64,000 nt of DNA from Treponema sp. GTDB lineage: Bacteria > Spirochaetota > Spirochaetia > Treponematales > Treponemataceae. The stretch is taken from contig JAEDED010000009.1 of assembly GCA_016293495.1 (NCBI GenBank), positions 26,435-90,434 of the forward strand, given 5' to 3'. This document shows, in pieces, positions 36,624-45,322 of this stretch. Position 1 is the stretch's first letter. Every line of letters starts with the position of its first letter. Below the pieces are notes generated by a model. It saw nothing but the letters and a program-made list of their open reading frames with translations. It had not been told where the DNA came from and made no database searches. The position numbers and the translations under genes were made by a program.

Positions 36624-36710
36624 AGAAAATTGTGATATATTAATCAAACCCGATTGTAATTCATTGCGAATTGCCATAATCGAGAAAAATGTATCACATT
36701 TTCTAGGGGG
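36624..36710 (+). promoter_or_regulatory. Switch-like leader of rpmJ-rpsM
   Basis: TATCACATTTTCT (36692-36704), next to the AGGGGG ribosome site, can pair with AGAAAA-T-TGTGATA (36624-36637; 13 bp, one bulge) or with the near AGAAAAATG (3683-91 offset, i.e. 36683-36691; 8 bp, 5-base loop). The two folds exclude each other. Confidence 0.5.
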
Positions 36711-36716
36711 ACTTTT

Positions 36717-36830
36717 ATGAAAGTACGAACCAGCGTAAAGCCCATTTGCGACAAGTGTAAGGTTATTAAAAGAAACGGAGTTATCCGTATTATTTGTGTA
36801 AACCCTAAACATAAGCAGCGTCAGGGCTAA
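36717..36830 (+). CDS. rpmJ: 50S ribosomal protein L36
   Basis: The 37-residue protein is the zinc (C+) form: MKVRTSVKPICDKCKVIKR, C27 and H32, ending KHKQRQG. AGGGGG precedes the ATG. Confidence 0.97.
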   Translation: MKVRTSVKPICDKCKVIKRNGVIRIICVNPKHKQRQG

Positions 36831-36846
36831 GCTCAAGGAGTAATAG

Positions 36847-37215
36847 ATGGCTCGAATTGCGGGAGTTGACCTCCCTAATAAACATGTTAGTATTGCTTTA
36901 ACTTATATTTACGGAATCGGTCGTTCATCAGCTTTGGCTATTTGTGAAAAAGCAAAGATCGATCCAAATGCAATGGCTAATGATCTTTCTCAGGATGACC
37001 TGGGAAAATTGCGCGAAGTAATTGACGCAGAATACAAAGTTGAAGGACGCCTTCGCTCAGAAATCGGTCTTAACATCAAACGTCTTATGGACATTGGTTG
37101 TTATCGTGGATTGCGCCATAGAAAAGGTCTTCCTGTTCGTGGTCAGCGCACACGCACTAACTCTCGTACTCGCAAGGGTAAGAAAAAGACTGTTGCTAAC
37201 AAGAAAAAGGCATAA
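36847..37215 (+). CDS. rpsM: 30S ribosomal protein S13
   Basis: The 122-residue protein has ARIAGVDLPNKHVSIALTYI and GLRHRKGLPVRGQRTRTNSR. Confidence 0.98.
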   Translation: MARIAGVDLPNKHVSIALTYIYGIGRSSALAICEKAKIDPNAMANDLSQDDLGKLREVIDAEYKVEGRLRSEIGLNIKRLMDIGCYRGLRHRKGLPVRGQRTRTNSRTRKGKKKTVANKKKA

Positions 37216-37231
37216 GGCGGAGGTAAGTTAA

Positions 37232-37612
37232 GTGGCTGTTGTAAAAAAGCGAAAAGAAAAGAAAAGTGTATATGAAGGAAATGTCTACATTCAGGCAACT
37301 TTCAATAACACAATCGTAACAATTACAGACTTGAAGGGAAATGCTCTTTCTTGGGCTTCTTCAGGTGGTCTCGGATTCCGTGGAGCTAAAAAATCTACTC
37401 CATTTGCTGCACAGTCAGTTGCTGAAACAGCTGTTCAGAAAGCAGTAAGCTACGGTTTGCGCGAAGTACACGTATTTGTTAAAGGACCTGGAGTTGGTCG
37501 CGAAAACGCTATCCGCTCACTTGGTGCTTTAGGTCTTAAGGTAAAATCAATTTCTGATGTAACACCTATTCCACACAATGGATGTAGACCACGTAAGACT
37601 CGCCGTATGTAG
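37232..37612 (+). CDS. rpsK: 30S ribosomal protein S11
   Basis: A GTG start (37232) gives 126 residues with ATFNNTIVTITDLKGNALSW, GPGVGRENAIRSL and PHNGCRPRKTRRM. rpsD does not follow. Confidence 0.98.
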   Translation: MAVVKKRKEKKSVYEGNVYIQATFNNTIVTITDLKGNALSWASSGGLGFRGAKKSTPFAAQSVAETAVQKAVSYGLREVHVFVKGPGVGRENAIRSLGALGLKVKSISDVTPIPHNGCRPRKTRRM

Positions 37613-37618
37613 TTTTAT

Positions 37619-37665
37619 ACTATCAATAACAAATACTCCGGTTTTGCGAGTATTTGTGTGATAGT
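37619..37665 (+). promoter_or_regulatory. Strong hairpin after rpsK
   Basis: ACTATCA/TGATAGT and CAAATACTC/GAGTATTTG form a two-part 16-bp stem directly after the rpsK stop. There is no T tract, so it is a processing site or attenuator rather than a terminator. Confidence 0.7.
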
Positions 37666-37763
37666 TTGGGACTTACTTACAATTAGTTTGTAACGTGAAA
37701 TTATGTGAAACGATGTTAGAATGATGAATTTTAACTAGTTTCAGGTCAAAATTTGTTTGTAGA

Positions 37764-37843
37764 AGTTTCCTTTGCAGAACATATTTTGATTTAGCTGATA
37801 ATTAATGAACAGCTCCAGCAGGAAACTACTGGAGGTAAGGAGT
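37764..37843 (+). promoter_or_regulatory. rpoA leader with alternative pairings
   Basis: CTCCAG/CTGGAG (37813-37834) forms a hairpin ending 3 bases before the TAAGGAG of rpoA. Its loop contains AGGAAACT, which is complementary to AGTTTCCT at 37764-37771. Confidence 0.45.
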
Positions 37844-37847
37844 TTAG

Positions 37848-38903
37848 ATGGCTCGCAAAAATCTGCTTAAAGGATTTAAACGTCCAAAAAGCATTACATT
37901 TGAGCACCTTGAGAATAATGCTAACTATGGAAAGTTTACAGCTTCTCCATTTGAAACTGGATTTGGAACAACTGTAGGTAATACACTTCGTCGTGTTCTT
38001 CTTTCTAGTATTCAGGGATATGCTATTTCTTCAGTACGCATTACATCTTATGATGCTAATGGTGTTCCACATATTATTTCTAGTGAATTTGAAGCAATTC
38101 CACATATTGCTGAAGATACAGAAGAAGTGTTGAACAGCTTGAAACAGATCCGTTTGCGGCTTCCAGAGGACATCGAACAGGATACTATCCTTTATGAATT
38201 TAAAGGACCTGGTGTCGTTAAAAGTGATGACTTTGCTAAAGAAGGTCAGCTTGAAATTATGACAAAAGATCAGCTTGTATTCACAATGATGGATGAAGCT
38301 CGTATCGATTTGGAAATTCAGGTAGATTTCGGCAGAGGCTATGTCCCAGCAGAAACAAACGAGCATTACATTGAAGATGTTTCTACAATCCCAATGGATG
38401 CTATCTTTGCCCCTGTTCGCAAGGTAAAATTTGCTATTGAACCTTGTCGTGTCGGACAGAGAAATGACTATGATAAGTTAGTTTTAGAGATTTGGACTGA
38501 CGGTACAATCGCTCCAGATGATGCATTGGCTGAAGCAGCAAAAATTGCTAAAGATCACTTCTCAATTTTTGTTAACTTCAACGATAGTGATGTATCAAGT
38601 GGTGATGAATTGGATGAAGGTGACGAAAGAGTTCGTAATCTTCTCAATACTCCAGTTGAAGAACTTGAACTTTCAGTTAGATCGTCTAATTGTCTTAAGA
38701 ATGCTAACATTCGTACAATTGGTGAACTTACAAAGAAGACAGAAGACGATATCGCTAAAACAAGAAACTTTGGTAAAAAAAGTTTGACAGAAATTAAGGA
38801 AAAACTCTTAGAGTGGAACCTTACACTTGGAATGACTGATTACAGCCACCTCAAGAATGCTGTCAATTTGAATAAGAAGAAGGAAGAATCAGATGAATCA
38901 TAA
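37848..38903 (+). CDS. rpoA: RNA polymerase subunit alpha
   Basis: The 351-residue protein has the N-terminal assembly domain (GTTVGNTLRRVLLSSIQGYAI) and the C-terminal DNA-binding domain with ELELSVRSSNCLKNANI and FGKKSLTEIKEKL. An acidic insert (SGDELDEGDE) lies in the linker. The end overlaps rplQ by 11 bases. Confidence 0.98.
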   Translation: MARKNLLKGFKRPKSITFEHLENNANYGKFTASPFETGFGTTVGNTLRRVLLSSIQGYAISSVRITSYDANGVPHIISSEFEAIPHIAEDTEEVLNSLKQIRLRLPEDIEQDTILYEFKGPGVVKSDDFAKEGQLEIMTKDQLVFTMMDEARIDLEIQVDFGRGYVPAETNEHYIEDVSTIPMDAIFAPVRKVKFAIEPCRVGQRNDYDKLVLEIWTDGTIAPDDALAEAAKIAKDHFSIFVNFNDSDVSSGDELDEGDERVRNLLNTPVEELELSVRSSNCLKNANIRTIGELTKKTEDDIAKTRNFGKKSLTEIKEKLLEWNLTLGMTDYSHLKNAVNLNKKKEESDES

Positions 38904-39294
38904 AGTTGGTTTTAATCCCCTTTCACGTACTACAGCACACCGCCGTGCGATGACTCGTAACATGGTTACTTCACTTTTGAGATTTGAACGCATTACTACT
39001 ACTAAAGCTAAGGCTTTGGAAGTACGTAGAACTGCTGAAAAACTCATCACAAGAAGTAAAGTAGACAGTGTACACAATCGCCGCGAAGCTGCTAAGTTTA
39101 TTCAGGATGAAAAAGTTCTTAATAAACTCTTTACAGAAATTGGTCCACGCATGAAGGATCGTAATGGTGGTTACACAAGAGTTCTTAAGCTCGGATTCCG
39201 TCAGGGAGACGCAGCTGATGTAGCAATTCTTGAACTCGTTGACTATTCATTGGATTCAGATGCTAAGACAGCTCCAAAAGCTGAAAAAAAATAA
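38893..39294 (+). CDS. rplQ: 50S ribosomal protein L17
   Basis: The 133-residue protein begins MNHKVGFNPLSRTTAHRRAM and has MVTSLLRFERITTTKAKA. Its start is inside rpoA, with GAAGGAAGA upstream. Confidence 0.97.
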   Translation: MNHKVGFNPLSRTTAHRRAMTRNMVTSLLRFERITTTKAKALEVRRTAEKLITRSKVDSVHNRREAAKFIQDEKVLNKLFTEIGPRMKDRNGGYTRVLKLGFRQGDAADVAILELVDYSLDSDAKTAPKAEKK

Positions 39295-39304
39295 GGAGTA
39301 GGTT

Positions 39305-39547
39305 ATGTCTAAATCACATCGTGGAACAGGTATTCGTACACAGGTAGCTCATGGACGTGCAAAATGTCCAATTTGTGGAAACGAAAACATCAAATGTCTT
39401 TATGAAAAAGAAATTGATGGAAACAAAGTTAAGGTTTGTAAGTTCTGTAACGCAAATCTTAAAAATAAGGAAAGAAAAGCTGCAAAAGTAACTGCACCTG
39501 CTGCAGAAGCTCCTGCTGCTGAAGCTGAAGCACCTGCTGAAGCATAA
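39305..39547 (+). CDS. Small zinc-ribbon protein in the ribosomal operon
   Basis: The 80-residue protein is not recognised by name. Its first half is basic, with GTGIRTQVAHGRAKCPICGN and KVCKFCNANLKNKERK, so CPIC and CKFC form a likely zinc ribbon. The last 20 residues are an Ala/Pro/Glu tail like that of L10 in this window. AAGGAG lies before the ATG, 10 bases after rplQ, and a terminator follows, so it is the last gene of the operon. A ribosome-associated or rRNA-binding role is an inference from context. Confidence 0.8.
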   Translation: MSKSHRGTGIRTQVAHGRAKCPICGNENIKCLYEKEIDGNKVKVCKFCNANLKNKERKAAKVTAPAAEAPAAEAEAPAEA

Positions 39548-39574
39548 TAGCATTTTAAGCTAATCCTTATGTAG

Positions 39575-39609
39575 GCCACTCTAATTATTCGGAGTGGCTG
39601 TTTTATTTT
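39575..39609 (+). terminator. Terminator of the S10-spc-alpha cluster
   Basis: GCCACTC and GAGTGGC form a 7-bp stem with a 10-base loop, followed by TGTTTTATTTT. Confidence 0.85.
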
Positions 39610-39715
39610 AAACGGATATTTGAAATCCAGAACTTCGGATTTTAGAAATTCCATTAAAAAAATCTAAACTGTATTGCATTATGGTTTAAAATATAATAAC
39701 TTTAAAATCACCACC

Positions 39716-41170
39716 ATGAAAAATTCAACTAAGACAATGTACGTAAATAAATTTTTTCGCGCTTTTCCTGAGGAATTCACGGTAAAAGAATTTATACGTT
39801 ATATGTCTTATGTGGATTGTAAGATAACAAAAAAAGAAGCTGAAGATCTGCTTGCTGCCTCTCCATATATTTTTGAACTTGAAGAAGGAAGATATCAGAC
39901 TCGTGCTGGTGCTTTTACAAATAAACTTTTCAGTGTTGTCCTGTCTGAGGAAGAATGTGCGAACAAGTGTTTTCTTCCGGGACATAGGTGCGTGCCTTTT
40001 GTTGACCAGGAGGTAATGTCATATTCCCTGCTTTTTATATGGAACAACAGTGTACTTCCGACCAAAATTGTAGAATACTCGAAAGAATTTGCGCTGGACC
40101 ATTTTTCCCTTTATGGAGAGGAATACGAATCCCAGTATATTGCAAATGATCCGGGAATGGATGGGTTTGAACTGGCCGATAATGATTTTGAACTTCCGAT
40201 GAAGGTTAAGCTTACAAGTGTTGATCTAGAGCCATTGTTTGAAAGGTATAAGATTGAGCCTGGTGACAGACTTCTGTTTACGGTAGAAAACTGGGATGAG
40301 GGAATTATCAATGTTTCCCCTTGTCTGAGAGAAAAATCAAAAATACTTGAATTGACAGATGACGATATTAAACGAAATCAATGGTACAAGGTTATTGAGA
40401 AGGCTTTGAAGGAGCTTTTTAAAACCCGCGGTCCGAGATCTTCTATTGAAGAGCAGCTTGCAGATGTTTTCTTTGAATATTCAGATGAGCTTTGTACAAG
40501 ATTCTGCGGCTCTGTCGAGGAATTTTTGAAGAAGACTAAGGCTGTTTCAATGGAACTGTTCGGTGTCGAAACTCGTTTGTGGAATGCCGGTGAAACTGTA
40601 CCTGCAATGGGCGAGTGGAATTACGATAACGAAGAAGAATATGGATTTAAACACAATCTCGTTTATTCAGTTCCTGATTTTGTTCTTGACGAATTTATAA
40701 AAGATCATGCATTTCAGAAAAAGAATAATCTGGAAGAACTTTTGAATGAGGTTTTTCCGGCATGTTTTTTTATGCCGCCAGAACACAGGCAGGACTTATT
40801 ATTGCACATCATAAATCGAAATGATATAATTTTGTCAAATTATAACTGGTTTGCAGACCATCAGCTTGGGGATATTCGACATAAAGCGCTTCTTCTGTAT
40901 ACGAAAATCAATGGACTTATTTATGAAATTGACCGTATCGGAGGAAAATTCAATTCTTATCCTCAGCAGGAACTGGTGATTCTTATCCAGTTGTATATGC
41001 ATCTTTCAAAGTTAATGGAAACAATTGCGTTTGATCCAAATTCCCTGACAGGAGAAACTGAAACAATTTCTGTTTCGCTCGATGGAATGGAATTTAATTT
41101 TGAAGATATTGAAGGCGCTCTTCGTAATGCTGTAGCAGTCTGTAAAAAAAATGATTTTACTGTAATTTAG
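39716..41170 (+). CDS. Conserved hypothetical with N-terminal winged-helix-like segment
   Basis: The 484-residue protein is not recognised. Its first 65 residues (FRAFPEEFTVKEFIRYMSYV, then SPYIFELEEGRYQTRAG) look like a winged helix. The rest is acidic and helical with no membrane segment. A perfect TATAAT at 39692-39697 excludes the upstream in-frame TTG at 39674; the ATG at 39716 or 39737 is then the start, with almost no leader. It is 34 bases before the PtsN-type gene, which suggests joint expression. Confidence 0.6.
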   Translation: MKNSTKTMYVNKFFRAFPEEFTVKEFIRYMSYVDCKITKKEAEDLLAASPYIFELEEGRYQTRAGAFTNKLFSVVLSEEECANKCFLPGHRCVPFVDQEVMSYSLLFIWNNSVLPTKIVEYSKEFALDHFSLYGEEYESQYIANDPGMDGFELADNDFELPMKVKLTSVDLEPLFERYKIEPGDRLLFTVENWDEGIINVSPCLREKSKILELTDDDIKRNQWYKVIEKALKELFKTRGPRSSIEEQLADVFFEYSDELCTRFCGSVEEFLKKTKAVSMELFGVETRLWNAGETVPAMGEWNYDNEEEYGFKHNLVYSVPDFVLDEFIKDHAFQKKNNLEELLNEVFPACFFMPPEHRQDLLLHIINRNDIILSNYNWFADHQLGDIRHKALLLYTKINGLIYEIDRIGGKFNSYPQQELVILIQLYMHLSKLMETIAFDPNSLTGETETISVSLDGMEFNFEDIEGALRNAVAVCKKNDFTVI

Positions 41171-41204
41171 TAATTACTTATTAAATTAAAATGCGGGGGA
41201 ATCT

Positions 41205-41675
41205 ATGGAAAACAAAAATGAAGTTGCAGAACTTTTAAGCAGAGGCGGAGTTTTGTTTGATGTAGAAGGGGATACTACATCAGAAATTTACAAGAATATT
41301 TGCAATGAAATTTCATTGCCAGACGAAGTAACTAAAGACGGTGTTTATGCAGCACTATGCGATCGTGAACGTGTAATGAGCACGGCGGTTGGATATGGGA
41401 TTGCACTTCCTCACTGCAGAGGCACAGTTCTTAAAAATAATGATAATCAGCAGATATCAGTCTGTTATCTTAAGAAGCCAATTGATATGAGCGCTCCAGA
41501 CGCAAGACATGTCTATGTGATGTTTGTTCTTTTAACTGCAAACTCACAGACTCACTTGCAGGTTCTCTCACAGCTGGCATCTTTGTTCAAGAATAACACA
41601 TTTAAGCAGCTGCTCGAAAAGCACGCTGGATTAGATGAACTGATAAAAGCTGCAAACGACTTAATTACGAGGTAA
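41205..41675 (+). CDS. PTS EIIA domain protein, PtsN/fructose type
   Basis: The 156-residue protein carries the type-2 EIIA phosphorylation site H70 in TAVGYGIALPHCRG, and LTANSQTHLQVLSQLASLF near the C-terminus. No EIIB/EIIC is nearby, so it is probably regulatory, as for PtsN. From memory, spirochaetes have PTS proteins without sugar permeases, used for regulation. It is 6 bases before transketolase. Confidence 0.87.
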   Translation: MENKNEVAELLSRGGVLFDVEGDTTSEIYKNICNEISLPDEVTKDGVYAALCDRERVMSTAVGYGIALPHCRGTVLKNNDNQQISVCYLKKPIDMSAPDARHVYVMFVLLTANSQTHLQVLSQLASLFKNNTFKQLLEKHAGLDELIKAANDLITR

Positions 41676-41681
41676 GTTTTT

Positions 41682-43655
41682 ATGAACGAAAAAGCAATTG
41701 CTGCAGTAGCAAAAAGTGTACGCAGTCTTTCTATGGATGCTATTCAGAAGGCAAATTCAGGACATCCTGGTCTTCCATTGGGAGCTGCAGAATTGGCAAG
41801 TGTTCTCTACGGAGAAGTATTAAAACACAATCCTGCAAATTCTAAATGGGCTGACAGAGACAGATTTGTTCTTTCTGCTGGTCATGGTTCAATGCTCTTG
41901 TATTCAATCCTTCACCTTTCTGGATACAAAGTAACAATGGACGATATTAAAAGCTTCCGTCAGGTTGGATCAGTTTGTTGTGGTCACCCTGAATACGGAA
42001 TTACTGACGGTGTTGAATGTACTGGCGGTCCACTCGGGCAGGGCGTTTCAATGGCTGTTGGTATGGCTATGGCTGAACAGATGCTTGCTGCACGTTTCAA
42101 CACAGCTAAACACACAATCGTAGATCACTACACATATTCTTTGGTTGGTGAAGGATGTCTTCAGGAAGGTGTTTCTTCTGAAGCTTGTTCACTTGCAGGA
42201 AACCTCAAGCTTGGTAAGTTGATCGTATTCTATGATGAAAACAGAATCTCAATTGACGGTTCTACAGACATTACATTTACAGACGATATCAAAAAACGCT
42301 ACGAAGCATACGGATGGCAGGTTCTTGCCGGAAGCATGTACGACGTTAAGGGAATCGAAAAACTCGTTAACAAAGCAAAAGCAAACAAAAAACAGCCAAC
42401 TTTGATCATGCTCAAATCTATCATCGGAAAGGGCGCACCAAAAGAAAATACAGCTGACGTTCACGGAGCTCCACTTGGCGCTGACGGTGTAAAAGAAGCT
42501 AAGGCTAAACTCGGACTTCCTGTTGACCAGGACTTCTATGTAGTACCAGAAGCTTACGACTACTTTGCTGGTAAGAAAGCAGAATGGGCTAAAAAAGAAG
42601 CTGACTGGAATGAAACATTCGCAGCTTGGGCTAACGAAAACCCTGATCTTAAAAAACAGTGGGATGCATTCCACTCAGACGCTGCAACAGCTGAAGTTGC
42701 TGACGTAGAATATAAAGTTGGAGATGCTTGTGCAACTCGTGATGCTTCAGGAAAAGCATTGAACGTAATCGCAGCTCGTTACGGTAACCTCGTTGGCGGT
42801 TCTGCTGACCTTATGGGACCAAACAAAACTGCATTCAAAGCATACGATGAAGGTACATTCTCACCTGCTAACTACAAAGGCCGCACAATCGAATACGGTA
42901 TCCGTGAATTTGCCATGTCTGCAGTTTGTGCAGGTATGTCACTCCATGGAGGACTCAGACCATTCTGTGCTACATTCCTTGTATTCGCAGATTACCTCCG
43001 TCCATCACTTCGCGTTGTTTCTTTGATGAAGCAGCCTGTAATTTACGTATTCACACACGACTCAATCTACGTTGGTGAAGACGGACCTACACACCAGCCA
43101 ATCGAAACAATGACATCACTTCGTACAATTCCTGGAGTACAGGCAATTCGTCCAGGTGACCCAGAAGAATCAATGCAGGCATGGAACATGGCTTATGCTT
43201 CAAAAGATCATCCTGTATGTATGGCATTTACTCGCCAGGCTCTCGCAGTTTACGAAAAAGCTGACAAGAACTGGAAAGAAAACATGGCAACTAAAGGTGC
43301 TTATGTTGTACAGGAAGGTTCAGCTTCTCCTGACATCTCAATCCTTGCTAGTGGTTCAGAAGTTAACATGGCTCTCGCTGCTGCAAAACAGGTTGAAGGA
43401 AAAACAATCCGCGTAGTATCTGTTCCAGACCTCAAGAAGTTCTCAGGACTTTCTAAGGCTGACCAGAAAGCTATCATCGGCGATGCTAAACGCGTTGTAT
43501 GTACTGAAGCTGGCGTTTCAACAGAATGGCTCCAGTTTACAGACAAAGATAACTGTTTCTGTATCGACCGCTTCGGTGAATCAGGACCAGCTAACAAAGT
43601 TGCTGAACACCTCGGATTTACAGCTGACAAGCTCGCTGAACTCTTGAAAAAATAA
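41682..43655 (+). CDS. tkt: Transketolase
   Basis: The 657-residue thiamine-diphosphate enzyme moves two-carbon units in the pentose phosphate pathway. It has SGHPGLPLGAAELA (27-40), SAGHGSMLLYS, VECTGGPLGQGVSMAVG, the ThDP site GEGCLQEG (156-163) and the C-terminal EDGPTHQPIET. The metal-ligand position that is Asp in most (GDG) is Glu157 here. Codon use is strongly biased, fitting high expression. A terminator follows. Confidence 0.96.
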   Translation: MNEKAIAAVAKSVRSLSMDAIQKANSGHPGLPLGAAELASVLYGEVLKHNPANSKWADRDRFVLSAGHGSMLLYSILHLSGYKVTMDDIKSFRQVGSVCCGHPEYGITDGVECTGGPLGQGVSMAVGMAMAEQMLAARFNTAKHTIVDHYTYSLVGEGCLQEGVSSEACSLAGNLKLGKLIVFYDENRISIDGSTDITFTDDIKKRYEAYGWQVLAGSMYDVKGIEKLVNKAKANKKQPTLIMLKSIIGKGAPKENTADVHGAPLGADGVKEAKAKLGLPVDQDFYVVPEAYDYFAGKKAEWAKKEADWNETFAAWANENPDLKKQWDAFHSDAATAEVADVEYKVGDACATRDASGKALNVIAARYGNLVGGSADLMGPNKTAFKAYDEGTFSPANYKGRTIEYGIREFAMSAVCAGMSLHGGLRPFCATFLVFADYLRPSLRVVSLMKQPVIYVFTHDSIYVGEDGPTHQPIETMTSLRTIPGVQAIRPGDPEESMQAWNMAYASKDHPVCMAFTRQALAVYEKADKNWKENMATKGAYVVQEGSASPDISILASGSEVNMALAAAKQVEGKTIRVVSVPDLKKFSGLSKADQKAIIGDAKRVVCTEAGVSTEWLQFTDKDNCFCIDRFGESGPANKVAEHLGFTADKLAELLKK

Positions 43656-43700
43656 TGACTTTTAATTAAGTTGTAATTATGACTTTTATGTAAGTTATAG

Positions 43701-43730
43701 AAGGCAGATCGTTAAGGTCTGCCTTTTTTT
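43701..43730 (+). terminator. Terminator of tkt
   Basis: AAGGCAGATC and GGTCTGCCTT pair around GTTAA, followed by seven T's. Just upstream a roughly 22-bp segment (TGACTTTTA...GTAAGTTATAG type) is tandemly duplicated. Confidence 0.92.
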
Positions 43731-43931
43731 AACATTAAGCAAAAAAAAATGAAAAAAGTGTGTAAAAAAATTGAACAGAAAAAAAGTTTTAATCAAATCA
43801 AAGCTTAAAAACGGAGCGAAATTATTCTTGCAGGAATTTATATAATTGGCGATTATATAGTTGGTTTTGTTGAAGATATGCTGATATATTAAAATATTAC
43901 GAATAAAGCGATAAATGCCGATAATCTATTT

Positions 43932-44729
43932 ATGAATAGAAGATTATCGGTATTTTTTATTTCGGTTGCACTATTGTTTTTGGCAGGCGGCAACTGTTTT
44001 TCGTTTGCGGTTTATAAAAAATCGGCAACGGCATCTTTTTATGCAGAAGACTTTCATGGAAAGAAAACTTCGAACGGCGAGATATTTAATATGTGGGCAA
44101 TGACTTGTGCTCACAAGATGCTGCCTTTTAACACAATCCTGAAGGTCACAAATCTTACTAACGGTAAAGTGGTTGAAGTAAGAGTCAACGACAGGGGACC
44201 CTTTGTCGGTACTCGAGAAATAGATCTTTCAAAAGGTGCTGCGGCAAAGATTGGAATGATCGGAGCGGGAACTGCAAAGGTAAAACTTGAAATTGTAAAG
44301 CTCGGACCTTATACAAAGGCCAGTGTTGTTACAGGAAAAAAAGCGTGTGCCAAAGCAGGTATTAAATATGTTCAGGTCAGGCTGAAAGATGTAAAAACAA
44401 AATCAGATAGTCAGATCATAAGTGAAGGCAAATCAGAAAATGAAATTACCGGACTGATTCCTCAGGAAAAAATCGATAAAATAAAAAGAGTAAAAAGAGA
44501 TGTAGGAAAATCGTGGGACATTCAGGTCGGCGCTTTTTCGAAACGGGACAATGCGCTTGCTTATGCAAAAAAAGTAAAGGCCTCAGGATTTTCAAATGTA
44601 ATATTACAGAAGACAAGTTCGGTCGTGCGGGTTGTATTAAAAAATGTAGAGTCTGAACAGGTAAACACACGAATTGATGAGCTGGTAAAAAAAGGCTATT
44701 ACGATCTTGTTGTACGTGAAAGAAAATAA
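43932..44729 (+). CDS. rlpA: RlpA-like peptidoglycan lytic protein with SPOR domain
   Basis: The 265-residue protein has a signal sequence (hydrophobic to about residue 19). GNC at 20-22 could be a loose spirochaetal lipoprotein site. The double-psi beta-barrel has TASFYAEDFHGKKTSNGE, AHKMLPFNTILKVTNL and VRVNDRGPF, which include the acidic catalytic residues. The C-terminal SPOR domain (WDIQVGAFSKRDNALAYAKK) binds denuded glycan at division sites. It probably cleaves peptidoglycan at septa. Confidence 0.9.
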   Translation: MNRRLSVFFISVALLFLAGGNCFSFAVYKKSATASFYAEDFHGKKTSNGEIFNMWAMTCAHKMLPFNTILKVTNLTNGKVVEVRVNDRGPFVGTREIDLSKGAAAKIGMIGAGTAKVKLEIVKLGPYTKASVVTGKKACAKAGIKYVQVRLKDVKTKSDSQIISEGKSENEITGLIPQEKIDKIKRVKRDVGKSWDIQVGAFSKRDNALAYAKKVKASGFSNVILQKTSSVVRVVLKNVESEQVNTRIDELVKKGYYDLVVRERK

Positions 44730-44782
44730 ATTTTCTTTTACTCTGAAATAATATGTTTGTAAAAAAATATTTAATGTTAAAT

Positions 44783-44831
44783 AAAAAGAGAACCGTTCTG
44801 TTCCTGGCGTGGGCAGAACGGTTCTCTTTTT
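44783..44831. terminator. Bidirectional terminator between rlpA and hsp20
   Basis: A perfect 18-bp inverted repeat (AAAAAGAGAACCGTTCTG and its complement) with A and T tracts on the outer sides serves both convergent genes. Confidence 0.95.
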
Positions 44832-44863
44832 AATTGAGGAGGAGTATTTATGGAAGTCTGTTA

Positions 44864-45322
44864 TTAAGCTGTAATCGCAATTCTTTTAGGTGCTGCAAGT
44901 TCCTTGCGTGGAATGATGATGTTCAATACACCGTTCTTGAAGCTTGCTGCGATGTTCTGTTCGTCGATGTCTTCTGGCAATGTAAAGCTGCGTGAGAACT
45001 TTGAAGTGCTGCGTTCCTTGATGAGGAATCTTTTTGCAGGAACTTCGAGTTTTTCTGCATGCTCTTTTTTGTTTTCTTTAGTTTCACCTTTTTCTTCAGC
45101 TTCAGGTTTTGCTTCTTCAACTGAAGAGATTTTCAAAGTATTGCGGTCAAGTTCGATGTTGATGTCATTTTCTGTTTTGCCAGGCAAATCCATTTCGATT
45201 GTGTAAGCATCTTTTGTTTCTGAAATGTCAACTTTTGGTGCTGCATAAGAAGTTGTGCAGTAGCCTGAGTTCTGCATCTGGTCATCAAGTGCTTCAAAAA
45301 GTGTGTTAAAAAGTTCGTTCAT
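44864..45322 (-). CDS. Hsp20 small heat-shock chaperone
   Basis: The 152-residue protein has an alpha-crystallin domain: YTIEMDLPGKTENDINIELD, the arginine-rich FSRSFTLPEDIDEQ, and AASFKNGVLNIIIPRKE with the GVL motif. A charged Glu/Lys insert sits at about residues 75-92. It ends with an IAITA-type tail, giving an I-x-I-like anchor. AAGGAG precedes the ATG. It would hold unfolded proteins in the cytoplasm. Its upstream region carries a sigma-54 promoter. Confidence 0.92.
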   Translation of the reverse strand: MNELFNTLFEALDDQMQNSGYCTTSYAAPKVDISETKDAYTIEMDLPGKTENDINIELDRNTLKISSVEEAKPEAEEKGETKENKKEHAEKLEVPAKRFLIKERSTSKFSRSFTLPEDIDEQNIAASFKNGVLNIIIPRKELAAPKRIAITA

